Virus record (IMG/VR): IMGVR_UViG_3300045738_002443
Coordinates: 1 to 36,576 of that record
Source of the DNA: a virus
Length of the DNA stretch: 36,576 nt
Reading direction: 5' to 3' (one strand)
This document shows positions 1 to 6,798 of this stretch, one piece after another. How positions within the stretch are numbered: position 1 is the first letter of the stretch; each line of letters starts with the position of its first letter. The translations under genes and the position numbers were made by a program. Below the pieces are notes generated by a model. That model saw only the letters and a program-made list of their open reading frames with translations, ran no database searches and was not told the origin of the DNA.

Positions 1-270
1 TTACGCATCACGCTCTTTCCGTGTCCGACGCACGATGATCAGCAGAAAGCAGATCGACAGCAGCGCCTTTTGCACGATGATCGGCCACGCCAATGCAACG
101 TCGAAGTTTCGGGCAAACATCGTGAACATCGTAGCCAGCCCCAGCAGCGACAGGATCGCGGCAATCGCTCGGCCTGGTGGCTTGATCCGTGCATATTGAT
201 GCGCCAGCCACCAGCAGGAAAACACCACCGTCAGCGACAGGCTGTTCGTTATCCAAAGCGATAGTTCCAT
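1..270 (-). CDS. Small three-span membrane protein, putative second holin or holin modulator
   Basis: An 89-residue protein with three hydrophobic stretches (about residues 4-24, 35-53 and 57-79) and a basic C-terminal tail (RRTRKERDA). Size, three spans and charged tail fit a class I holin or a holin-regulating protein, but I recognise no specific family. The ATG overlaps the stop of the upstream holin-like gene as ATGA, so the two are probably translationally coupled. It is the last gene seen in the lysis cassette. The gene ends exactly at the window edge on its TAA, so any further lysis genes lie outside. Membrane location is clear from the sequence; holin function is inferred from context. 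Confidence 0.7.
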   Translation of the reverse strand: MELSLWITNSLSLTVVFSCWWLAHQYARIKPPGRAIAAILSLLGLATMFTMFARNFDVALAWPIIVQKALLSICFLLIIVRRTRKERDA

Positions 271-584
271 CAGTCCTTTTCCTTTAAGATCAGCTTACGG
301 ACGCCCCGCACGGCGGCGATACCACCCTCACCCATTACGAACCCGGCGGCGAGATACGCCCATGTTCCCGCGTCAGTCATGCGCTCAAGCACATGGCCGA
401 CCAGCCCGCCCAGAAAGATCGCGGACAGCGCCCCGGCAAAGCCCTCGGACACCCTGCGCTTCCAGCTTGATTGCGGCGCGAACACGGCCCGGACATAGGC
501 ACCAGCGGCACCTGACAAGCAAAGGGCGCTGATCTGTTCCGGCGCGGCGCTGAATACGTTTTCTACGGTCTGCCAGAAATTCAC
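270..584 (-). CDS. Putative phage holin (LydA/superfamily III-like)
   Basis: About 104 residues from a GTG start at 584. This start overlaps the TAG stop of the o-spanin gene (TAGTG) and has GGGGCAGG just upstream; an upstream in-frame GTG at 617 would add 11 residues but lacks this spacing. The protein has hydrophobic segments around ALCLSGAAGAYVRAVF and GFAGALSAIFLGGLVG, plus a glycine-rich third segment, and ends in basic and acidic residues (KLILKEKD). The pattern resembles LydA-type phage holins, which make inner-membrane lesions that release endolysin. Position directly after endolysin and spanins supports this. The family match is from memory of the pattern and is not proven. Confidence 0.7.
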   Translation of the reverse strand: MNFWQTVENVFSAAPEQISALCLSGAAGAYVRAVFAPQSSWKRRVSEGFAGALSAIFLGGLVGHVLERMTDAGTWAYLAAGFVMGEGGIAAVRGVRKLILKEKD

Positions 585-826
585 TAAACCTGCCCCACGC
601 ATCCAAACCGATTGCACTTACGGGCAGTCTCGGCAATCCACTCGGCAAGCGGGCGGTCATTGGCAATCAAATAGTCAGCCGTTGCAGGCTGGGCCTTTGG
701 CGGCGGGCGCTGGATGTCTTTAAACGCCGGGGCAGCACCCAGCTTGTCACCGCACCCCGTCAGTGAGAATACCGCGCAAACCATCATCGTCAGTATCGCG
801 TGTGTCGTTTTCAATGGTCCGCGCAT
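584..826 (-). CDS. Outer-membrane spanin lipoprotein (Rz1-like)
   Basis: An 80-residue protein with a lipoprotein signal: basic N-terminus (MRGPLKTTH), hydrophobic core, and a lipobox LTGC with Cys25 as the predicted acylated residue. The mature part is short and contains a proline run (QRPPPKAQP), typical of Rz1-type o-spanins. After endolysin has cut the murein, the o-spanin works with an inner-membrane i-spanin to fuse the two membranes. Its 5' part overlaps the 3' part of the i-spanin gene by 80 bp in another frame, an architecture known for spanin pairs. The mature part also carries two cysteines (near KCNRFGCVG), which is less usual. Assignment rests on lipobox, proline motif and overlap. 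Confidence 0.75.
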   Translation of the reverse strand: MRGPLKTTHAILTMMVCAVFSLTGCGDKLGAAPAFKDIQRPPPKAQPATADYLIANDRPLAEWIAETARKCNRFGCVGQV

Positions 827-956
827 CGCGTATCCCTTCGATTGTTCGTGTGGTATTGGCGTTGTTGACCTTGGCCCGCTCTGAACTGCGGATGTAGAAG
901 AACGCGCCCGCGATCAGCGCAACCACCGCGGCGACGATAATCAGGTCGCGTCTCAT
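747..956 (-). CDS. Inner-membrane spanin (Rz-like, short)
   Basis: A 69-residue protein with one N-terminal membrane anchor (LIIVAAVVALIAGAFFYI) followed by a charged, helix-prone periplasmic region rich in Arg, Asp and Glu. This matches the topology of an i-spanin, although it is short compared with lambda Rz. The ATG at 956 was chosen because it overlaps the endolysin stop as ATGA; an in-frame extension to 1028 would put 24 arginine- and glycine-rich residues before the membrane anchor and is unlikely. The last 80 bp are shared with the o-spanin gene. The pair would act in the final, outer-membrane step of lysis. Confidence 0.7.
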   Translation of the reverse strand: MRRDLIIVAAVVALIAGAFFYIRSSERAKVNNANTTRTIEGIRDARTIENDTRDTDDDGLRGILTDGVR

Positions 957-1747
957 GTCTTTTGCCGCCGCAGAAGCCACACAACGCCCGCCACGGCGCC
1001 GATCACCACAACAGCGGCCACCGCCCATGCAAGCGGCCCCTCAAGTTGTGACAGCGCCCCTACGCCCGCCGTGATGCCGCCGATTGTGCCAGCTGCGCCC
1101 TTATCGGTGATCGCGTCCTTGATCGACGCGGTGACAGTGATTTCATCCGGTGCCGCCTTGGCCTGTCCAACGGGTGATGGTTCGGGGATATTCTTCGCCC
1201 CACGAGCCAGCTTGACGCCGCGATCAATCACGCCGATATCGTCTGTCTGCACCCCGTCGCGCTTGCCCATGACGCGGATTTTCCAGCCGGTCTCAAACAT
1301 GGGCCAATGCTTGAGCCGCTTCATAAACGCCAAGCGCCGCTGGCACAGTTCCACGACGATCTTGGCCGCGTCCATCGCGTCAACCGCTGCCATTGTCTGC
1401 GGCCCGATCTGCCCGTCAGCCTTCACGCCAACGACACGTTGCAAATCCTTGACCGCTTGCGATGGACCGCTGTTGATGCTGTAATCCGCAACGGCATAAT
1501 CAACGCCGCTCGGCAGTTCATCCGCCCGCACCGCATCCAGATACTCGACCGCAAGGATTTCGTCGGCAGTTTCTTTCGAGATACCGCGCACCGACCGCTT
1601 CGGCAGGCCGTGGCGACGGTTCCAAGCGTCAAACGTCCGCTGCGTGATGCCGCGATCCGTCGCGCCGCCTGGGTCCGATGGATGATTAATATAGCCACCT
1701 TCGGACAGGCCAGCCCATTTCAGGATTAGGGGGTAGTTTTCACGCAT
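953..1747 (-). CDS. Endolysin, GH108-type muramidase with C-terminal membrane anchor
   Basis: 264 residues. The N-terminus carries the GH108 signature: SEGGYINHPSDPGGATDRG, with Glu16 of EGGY as the likely catalytic acid, then GITQRTFDAW. A second region (about residues 85-150, with KADGQIGPQTMAA) matches the peptidoglycan-binding part that normally follows in this family. A hydrophobic span near residues 240-259 (LAWAVAAVVVIGAVAGVVWLL) with a basic tail (RRQKT) forms a C-terminal anchor. The enzyme should cleave the glycan strand of murein during lysis. A C-terminal rather than N-terminal anchor is less common and could hold the enzyme at the membrane until the holin acts. AAAGGA lies upstream of the ATG. 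Confidence 0.9.
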   Translation of the reverse strand: MRENYPLILKWAGLSEGGYINHPSDPGGATDRGITQRTFDAWNRRHGLPKRSVRGISKETADEILAVEYLDAVRADELPSGVDYAVADYSINSGPSQAVKDLQRVVGVKADGQIGPQTMAAVDAMDAAKIVVELCQRRLAFMKRLKHWPMFETGWKIRVMGKRDGVQTDDIGVIDRGVKLARGAKNIPEPSPVGQAKAAPDEITVTASIKDAITDKGAAGTIGGITAGVGALSQLEGPLAWAVAAVVVIGAVAGVVWLLRRQKT

Positions 1748-1759
1748 GGGGGTGTTCCT

Positions 1760-4312
1760 TTAAGCCGCTACTGCTGAATTGAAGCGATCTAAGTTGCTGA
1801 ATGCAGGCACGATCTTCGCCCTTCCGAACTTGATATTTGATCCGAAAACAAACGTAAGATCGTTGGTTGTCACTGTGGATGTGAGATCTGATCCGGTGTC
1901 AGCGGTGCCCCAATGCGCTGAAACGATATCACAGTTTGATAGATCGGAAGGGCCGAACGTATCACCGGATATCTTTTCCACCTTCACGCGTAATTTTACT
2001 CCGCTTGAAAAAAGACCAGACACCGTGACACGGTACGAAGAAGCGCCCGCATAAGCATTGTTGTTGCTGGTGAATGTGCCTTGCCCACCCAAGAAAAGAT
2101 CAAACACAAGGGGGCTGGTCAGGGACGTCGCAGAGAACCCCGCGAACAACTTCATTGTTGCCTTTTTCTGGCCGTCAGTTGCTGTCGCAAAGATTGGGAT
2201 ATGCCCATCCTCCCACATGCCAGAACCGACGAGCGTTGCAGGGTCTGGATTGCGGATGTAACCACGCAGCGAACGAGCAATGCGGTATGTCGAGGCTTCA
2301 CCCACCGCCCGCTGTGCGTTGCGATATGTGTCATCGTCAACGTCGATACAGAAACTCTGGGGGGCCGCATCAGTCAAAGCATCGTCTTTTGAGACAAGTG
2401 CAGAAGTCGTGTTTCCGAGCGTAACAAATCCTGTCCCACCAAACGAAACGGACGCGGGCCATTGCCGCAAGTGAACAATCCCGGTTTCCGTGCCCCCGCT
2501 TTCATAGTGTGCCCCGTGAGAACCAACCAAAACACATCCGTCGATGCTGATGATCGGAGTGATATTCCTATTTATATTCGTCACAGGGAAGTCGTTGACG
2601 ACAAGCGGACCTTGCCCCGCCTCGTTAGAAGCCCGTGTATTCGTGATCGTAACCCCACGCATAGGCTCAGTGGTCAACCGCCCACCGACACCGTCGTCGT
2701 TTGTAAGGTAGACAATCGACCGACCAGCGGCGGCTGTTCCGGCAGGTATCAACATGCACTCGTCAATGGTCACGAAGCTGTTCGCGTAGATCATGTTCCC
2801 GCTTCCTGTACCCGAACCGATCCAGCACTTGTTGAAGTTTAGCTTGTCGAAGAAAACCCGCGTAATCTGGGTGACCCGATACCCAAAATAGCATTCATCA
2901 AACGTGCAAAGAGTGGAACGTGATCTGACGTAGCTATGGCTGTCGAGCACGAGATTGATACCATCAAACCAGCAGTTTTTGAAATTCCAGCGGGAACTAT
3001 CAAGGTTAGTAGTGTTCGCAGATACCACCCCATCAAAGTTGATAAACTCGATACCCTCGACATTCAAATATCGGAGGTTGCCGTTTTCTGTTGTACTCCC
3101 GGCAGTGATAAAGGTGGATGTGCGAAGGTCGTCTAGATTGCCCCGAATAACAGGCTTACCCAAGGCCTTGATATTAAGATACCCAAGACTTGCAGCGGCA
3201 ATCCCTTCGGGTATTACGTAGCTACCAGACGGGACCAAGATCGCAGGTGTGCCAGTGGAGAAGGGCAGTAAGTCGTCGCCCGTGTCTGTGTGGCGGAAAG
3301 ACGTTCTGTTTCTTAGACAGGCATTCGCCGCACGCTGAAAAGCCAAACTGTCACTGTCCACCCCATTTGCGGGCGCACCGAATTGCTTGACGTTAAAGTC
3401 ACCAGTAAACATTGGAATGGCATAAAATTTAACCCCAGCAGCGTTCTCAAAGTCTGCATTGCTGACGTCATCTCCAACAACTTCAAAATCAAATGAGCGA
3501 ATTTTGGTCTTTGCCCCTTCTGGAAGATGCTCATACCCCCTTGTATCAGCCATTAATTCCACAAAACCCGAGTACCTTTTCCGCCTGCTGATCCACTGCC
3601 CGCCCACCCCGTTCACGACAAACGCGCTGGTTGGTAGGGTGCTCCCAAATTTGAATTCAAAGCCCTCACGCTCGCCGTTGAAACCATTCAGGAAAACGGC
3701 ACTTTTGCCATCAACCGGATTTGGGTATTCGGCCATCTGCTCAAATGTAGCAAACTTTGGCTCGTCGAACTGAGCTGCTTCAATCGCACTTTTTTGAGCA
3801 GCGACAGCTGCATCCAAGGATGTCTGCGCGTTGTTGGCCGCATTCTTGATCTCTGCAGTGCTTGGACCAGGGATTAGCTTCAAGTCTGCATCGAACAAGA
3901 CGGTTCGGCCAGACTTCAAGATGCCCGGCTCCAATGGCACCGTAGAGCGCAGCGAACGCCGGACTTCGCGCGCGGTGTCTTGGATCGCCTCAGTCATCCA
4001 GTCAAGCTGCGCGGCCAAACCGTTTTCCCGCGCGGACTGCCCAGCGAAGCCTTGTTCAATGTCCGTCTGACGCAAGATGTAAAGTGTGCCGCCATCATAG
4101 GCCGTTGCTGATGGTCCGGTCAGCACGATATTTCCCACGGTATTGCTGCTGAGCGGGTCGGTCAGGTACTCGCTGGGTTCAAGCGAGATCAGGCTTTCGT
4201 CGAGTTCGACAAAGGCGCGCAAGGCTCCTTGCGTGTAGGGGTTGTTGTAAGGATAGGGACCGACCCCGTTGATCGGGTAGCTTGGCGTGATTGCTAGTGC
4301 TTCGCGGCTCAT
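1760..4312 (-). CDS. Tail fibre/spike with T7 gp17-like N-terminus and pectate-lyase-like beta-helix
   Basis: 850 residues from the ATG at 4312, which overlaps the upstream gene as ATGA; an in-frame extension of 38 residues upstream is basic and not fibre-like. Residues about 1-135 match the T7 tail-fibre attachment domain (YPYNNPYTQGALRAFVELD, later GGTLYILRQTDIEQGFAGQS). Next comes a short alanine-rich coiled-coil (about 155-185). From about residue 305 there is a beta-helix start of the pectate-lyase-3 type (DFNVKQFGAPANGVDSD, then ILVPSGSYVIPEG). It should attach to the tail by its N-terminus and bind, and perhaps cut, a surface polysaccharide. The 3' two thirds of the gene is visibly more AT-rich than its 5' part, which suggests exchange of the receptor-binding region. 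Confidence 0.88.
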   Translation of the reverse strand: MSREALAITPSYPINGVGPYPYNNPYTQGALRAFVELDESLISLEPSEYLTDPLSSNTVGNIVLTGPSATAYDGGTLYILRQTDIEQGFAGQSARENGLAAQLDWMTEAIQDTAREVRRSLRSTVPLEPGILKSGRTVLFDADLKLIPGPSTAEIKNAANNAQTSLDAAVAAQKSAIEAAQFDEPKFATFEQMAEYPNPVDGKSAVFLNGFNGEREGFEFKFGSTLPTSAFVVNGVGGQWISRRKRYSGFVELMADTRGYEHLPEGAKTKIRSFDFEVVGDDVSNADFENAAGVKFYAIPMFTGDFNVKQFGAPANGVDSDSLAFQRAANACLRNRTSFRHTDTGDDLLPFSTGTPAILVPSGSYVIPEGIAAASLGYLNIKALGKPVIRGNLDDLRTSTFITAGSTTENGNLRYLNVEGIEFINFDGVVSANTTNLDSSRWNFKNCWFDGINLVLDSHSYVRSRSTLCTFDECYFGYRVTQITRVFFDKLNFNKCWIGSGTGSGNMIYANSFVTIDECMLIPAGTAAAGRSIVYLTNDDGVGGRLTTEPMRGVTITNTRASNEAGQGPLVVNDFPVTNINRNITPIISIDGCVLVGSHGAHYESGGTETGIVHLRQWPASVSFGGTGFVTLGNTTSALVSKDDALTDAAPQSFCIDVDDDTYRNAQRAVGEASTYRIARSLRGYIRNPDPATLVGSGMWEDGHIPIFATATDGQKKATMKLFAGFSATSLTSPLVFDLFLGGQGTFTSNNNAYAGASSYRVTVSGLFSSGVKLRVKVEKISGDTFGPSDLSNCDIVSAHWGTADTGSDLTSTVTTNDLTFVFGSNIKFGRAKIVPAFSNLDRFNSAVAA

Positions 4313-6798
4313 GATCCACCTACTGCGTTGGAAAGGTTGGGAAGGCGGGATGGGGCGAGCGCGCCGCGATCCCAGAAGGTTTCGGTGCCGTAGTCTTTGG
4401 CCTTTTTGCGCATCTGCTTTTTCCAAAGAGTTTCAGCCTCGGGATCCAGAAAGGACTGGATCTGATCCGCGACCAGGCGATCGAAGGCGAGCCGCTGGTA
4501 CCAGAGGCTGGATGCAACGGGCGTGTTGTATCGGATGAAGTTGGCGGCATCGCGGCCCAGCAGGCTATCTTTGCCTTCAGCAACGCGGCGGGCGTTGGAC
4601 GCGACGGGCTGGATGACACTGCTGCCGAAGCCCACGACCGGCCCCGCGATCGTTTCTGCCAAGCCGCCACCAAAGCGGTTTGTCTCTGATGCAAGGAAGT
4701 CACCGAAAATGCTGAAGCCGCCGCCCTGCATCTGTGCTGCGCCCCAGAACTTCAGGGTGTTCATAGGCCGGGGATCATTGCCCTTGGACATTTCCTTGAG
4801 CTGGATGGCCAGCCCGCCCATAAGCAGCAAACCAGATCCCATTGTGGCAGCGTACTTGGCTTTAGCCAGCGGGGTCGGCAGGGTTATAAATCGACGATAC
4901 TGGTTGATGAACAAAGACAAGCCGAACGATTTGTACATTGTGACAGACCGGGCTAGCTCACCCATGAAAGATCCAGGGGCATTATTGCCAATTGTGAGCG
5001 CACGCATTTCGACGTTGGCTGTCGGCACGGCAAATTCCAGCTGCTCTTCCATCGCCATCTGCAGGCGCATAGCCAGCCCTTCAGCCTCAGCTCGGGGCAG
5101 CGTCGTCTGATGCTCAAGCCAGTGCTGCGGCGTGATGAAGTTGGCATCGGTGGGCGCGACAAACTGGGTCTGCGCATCCCGCAGCAGATCCCAGTCATCA
5201 GGCTTGATGCCGCGCTGCTCAAACAGGTTGCGCAGGGGCGCATCGATGTCGGCGAAGGCGCGATCGGCATTATCGGCCAGAAAACCGGAGAACTCCATTT
5301 TGAAGGCCGTGCGGTTCATGTCGGTCCAGAACGACAGGCCAGAAGCGCGCATGACAAAATCAGACAGCCTGCCGGTGAATTCGCCTGAGATGACATCGCC
5401 TGTGTAGCGCGCGGCCGCCTGCCCTGTTCCAGCCAGGGTATCGGCGACATAACCCATGCGCGCTGCGGTTTCGCGAGTAGCGCTGCTGGACATCAGCTGG
5501 ATCGACTTTGACAGCACGTTGGTCGGGCGCATCCCGACAGCGGCAGCCGCATGGCTGATTGTCACCAGATCCGTCGGCGTCGACAGGAGCGCGGACCCCA
5601 GCTGGATCGATGTCAGCGTGTTTCGCACACCCCCAAAAAATCGCGCCCAGCCTTCGCGTTCCGCAACACTGACGGATCCGTCGACATGGGCAAGCAGCGT
5701 GCGCGCGCTTTTCGCAGCGGCATCCGTCTTGTCGAGCATCTTGGCATCACCGGCGATCTCAAGCTTCTTACGTGCCACCTGACTGGCATATTCCAGCCCC
5801 ATGCGCGGGTTCGGCCCCAGGACGCGCATCTGCGCCACTTCGCGGGCCATGCCATGCAAACCGCCGATCATCGCGCTGAACGGGTCGGACGTGCCGAATT
5901 CCTTGTTGTACTCCAACCAGGCATCCCCATCTTTGAAGTGCAGGACGCGATGTTCGGCGTGGCGGTTGTAAAGCGCCTTGCCCCCGACGGTTAGCGATGG
6001 TTCTCGGGTATCCCAGCCTCGCGTTGTGATGCCGTCGTAGACATCCTTCAGGAAAGCATCGGCGTCACCCTTGCGGGGCATTGCGCCAGCTGCTGCAAAG
6101 GGCTTGCCGGTTCTGAAGTCCGTGATGCGCGACCAGTCGAGCTTGGGGGCGACGGTTTGCGACCAGGCATCGAAACCTACCTTGCGGATCTGCGCGGTGT
6201 CGTGGCTGTGCGATACCCCAAAATCGTCCAGCTCGCCGATGTCGCCGCCATGCGCGTTGAACATCTGTCGCATGCGACGCTGCTGGTGCCGCACAGCATC
6301 GGCCATCACCTTGGCCCGTGGGTTGCCGCTATCCTGCATGTGCAGCTCGCGCATCAGGTCCCGGAGCATGACCTTGTCGCGGCTGTTGCCAAAGACGTTG
6401 CGGCCTGTGGTGCGCATGACGTCGTTCAGGCCGGCATTGACCGATCGCATCAACGCGTCGCTCAGCGCCTGGACATTCTCCCCCTTGAAGTCGAAGCCTT
6501 CCTGATGAGCTAAAAGGGCACGAACGGCGCGCAGCGGGTCAGCGGACGTCTCAACCAGGTTGCTGATCCGCTGCATCGATTGCAGCTGGTTCAGCACCTT
6601 ATGTCTGCGCGACAGCCGGGCCTTTGAAGTTGCCTCTTTCAAATTTGCCGCGGCTGTCGCTTCAGCTTGGTGACGTGGCATCGCCTGTTCGTACCGCGCC
6701 ACCAGCTGATCGTATTCGGACTGGATCGCGCGGCCGCGCGTCGTGTCCAATTCTTTGGCATCCATCGCCCGTTGGATGCAGTCGTGCAGGTTCGCCAT
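4309..6798 (-). CDS. Internal virion (ejection) protein, large core protein
   Basis: 829 residues, mostly alpha-helical and charged, with glycine-rich hydrophobic stretches near the C-terminus (GSGLLLMGGLAIQL). It lies between the lysozyme-bearing ejection protein and the tail fibre, where T7 keeps gp16, and it starts in a TAATG overlap with that gene. I infer that it corresponds to the C-terminal, non-enzymatic part of a gp16-type protein encoded as a separate gene, and that it is ejected into the cell envelope with the DNA. Recurrent segments (FGVSHSHDTAQIRKVGFDAW; PKLDWSR) look like those of conserved large proteins in alphaproteobacterial T7-like prophages. I see no enzymatic motif. Confidence 0.72.
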   Translation of the reverse strand: MANLHDCIQRAMDAKELDTTRGRAIQSEYDQLVARYEQAMPRHQAEATAAANLKEATSKARLSRRHKVLNQLQSMQRISNLVETSADPLRAVRALLAHQEGFDFKGENVQALSDALMRSVNAGLNDVMRTTGRNVFGNSRDKVMLRDLMRELHMQDSGNPRAKVMADAVRHQQRRMRQMFNAHGGDIGELDDFGVSHSHDTAQIRKVGFDAWSQTVAPKLDWSRITDFRTGKPFAAAGAMPRKGDADAFLKDVYDGITTRGWDTREPSLTVGGKALYNRHAEHRVLHFKDGDAWLEYNKEFGTSDPFSAMIGGLHGMAREVAQMRVLGPNPRMGLEYASQVARKKLEIAGDAKMLDKTDAAAKSARTLLAHVDGSVSVAEREGWARFFGGVRNTLTSIQLGSALLSTPTDLVTISHAAAAVGMRPTNVLSKSIQLMSSSATRETAARMGYVADTLAGTGQAAARYTGDVISGEFTGRLSDFVMRASGLSFWTDMNRTAFKMEFSGFLADNADRAFADIDAPLRNLFEQRGIKPDDWDLLRDAQTQFVAPTDANFITPQHWLEHQTTLPRAEAEGLAMRLQMAMEEQLEFAVPTANVEMRALTIGNNAPGSFMGELARSVTMYKSFGLSLFINQYRRFITLPTPLAKAKYAATMGSGLLLMGGLAIQLKEMSKGNDPRPMNTLKFWGAAQMQGGGFSIFGDFLASETNRFGGGLAETIAGPVVGFGSSVIQPVASNARRVAEGKDSLLGRDAANFIRYNTPVASSLWYQRLAFDRLVADQIQSFLDPEAETLWKKQMRKKAKDYGTETFWDRGALAPSRLPNLSNAVGGS

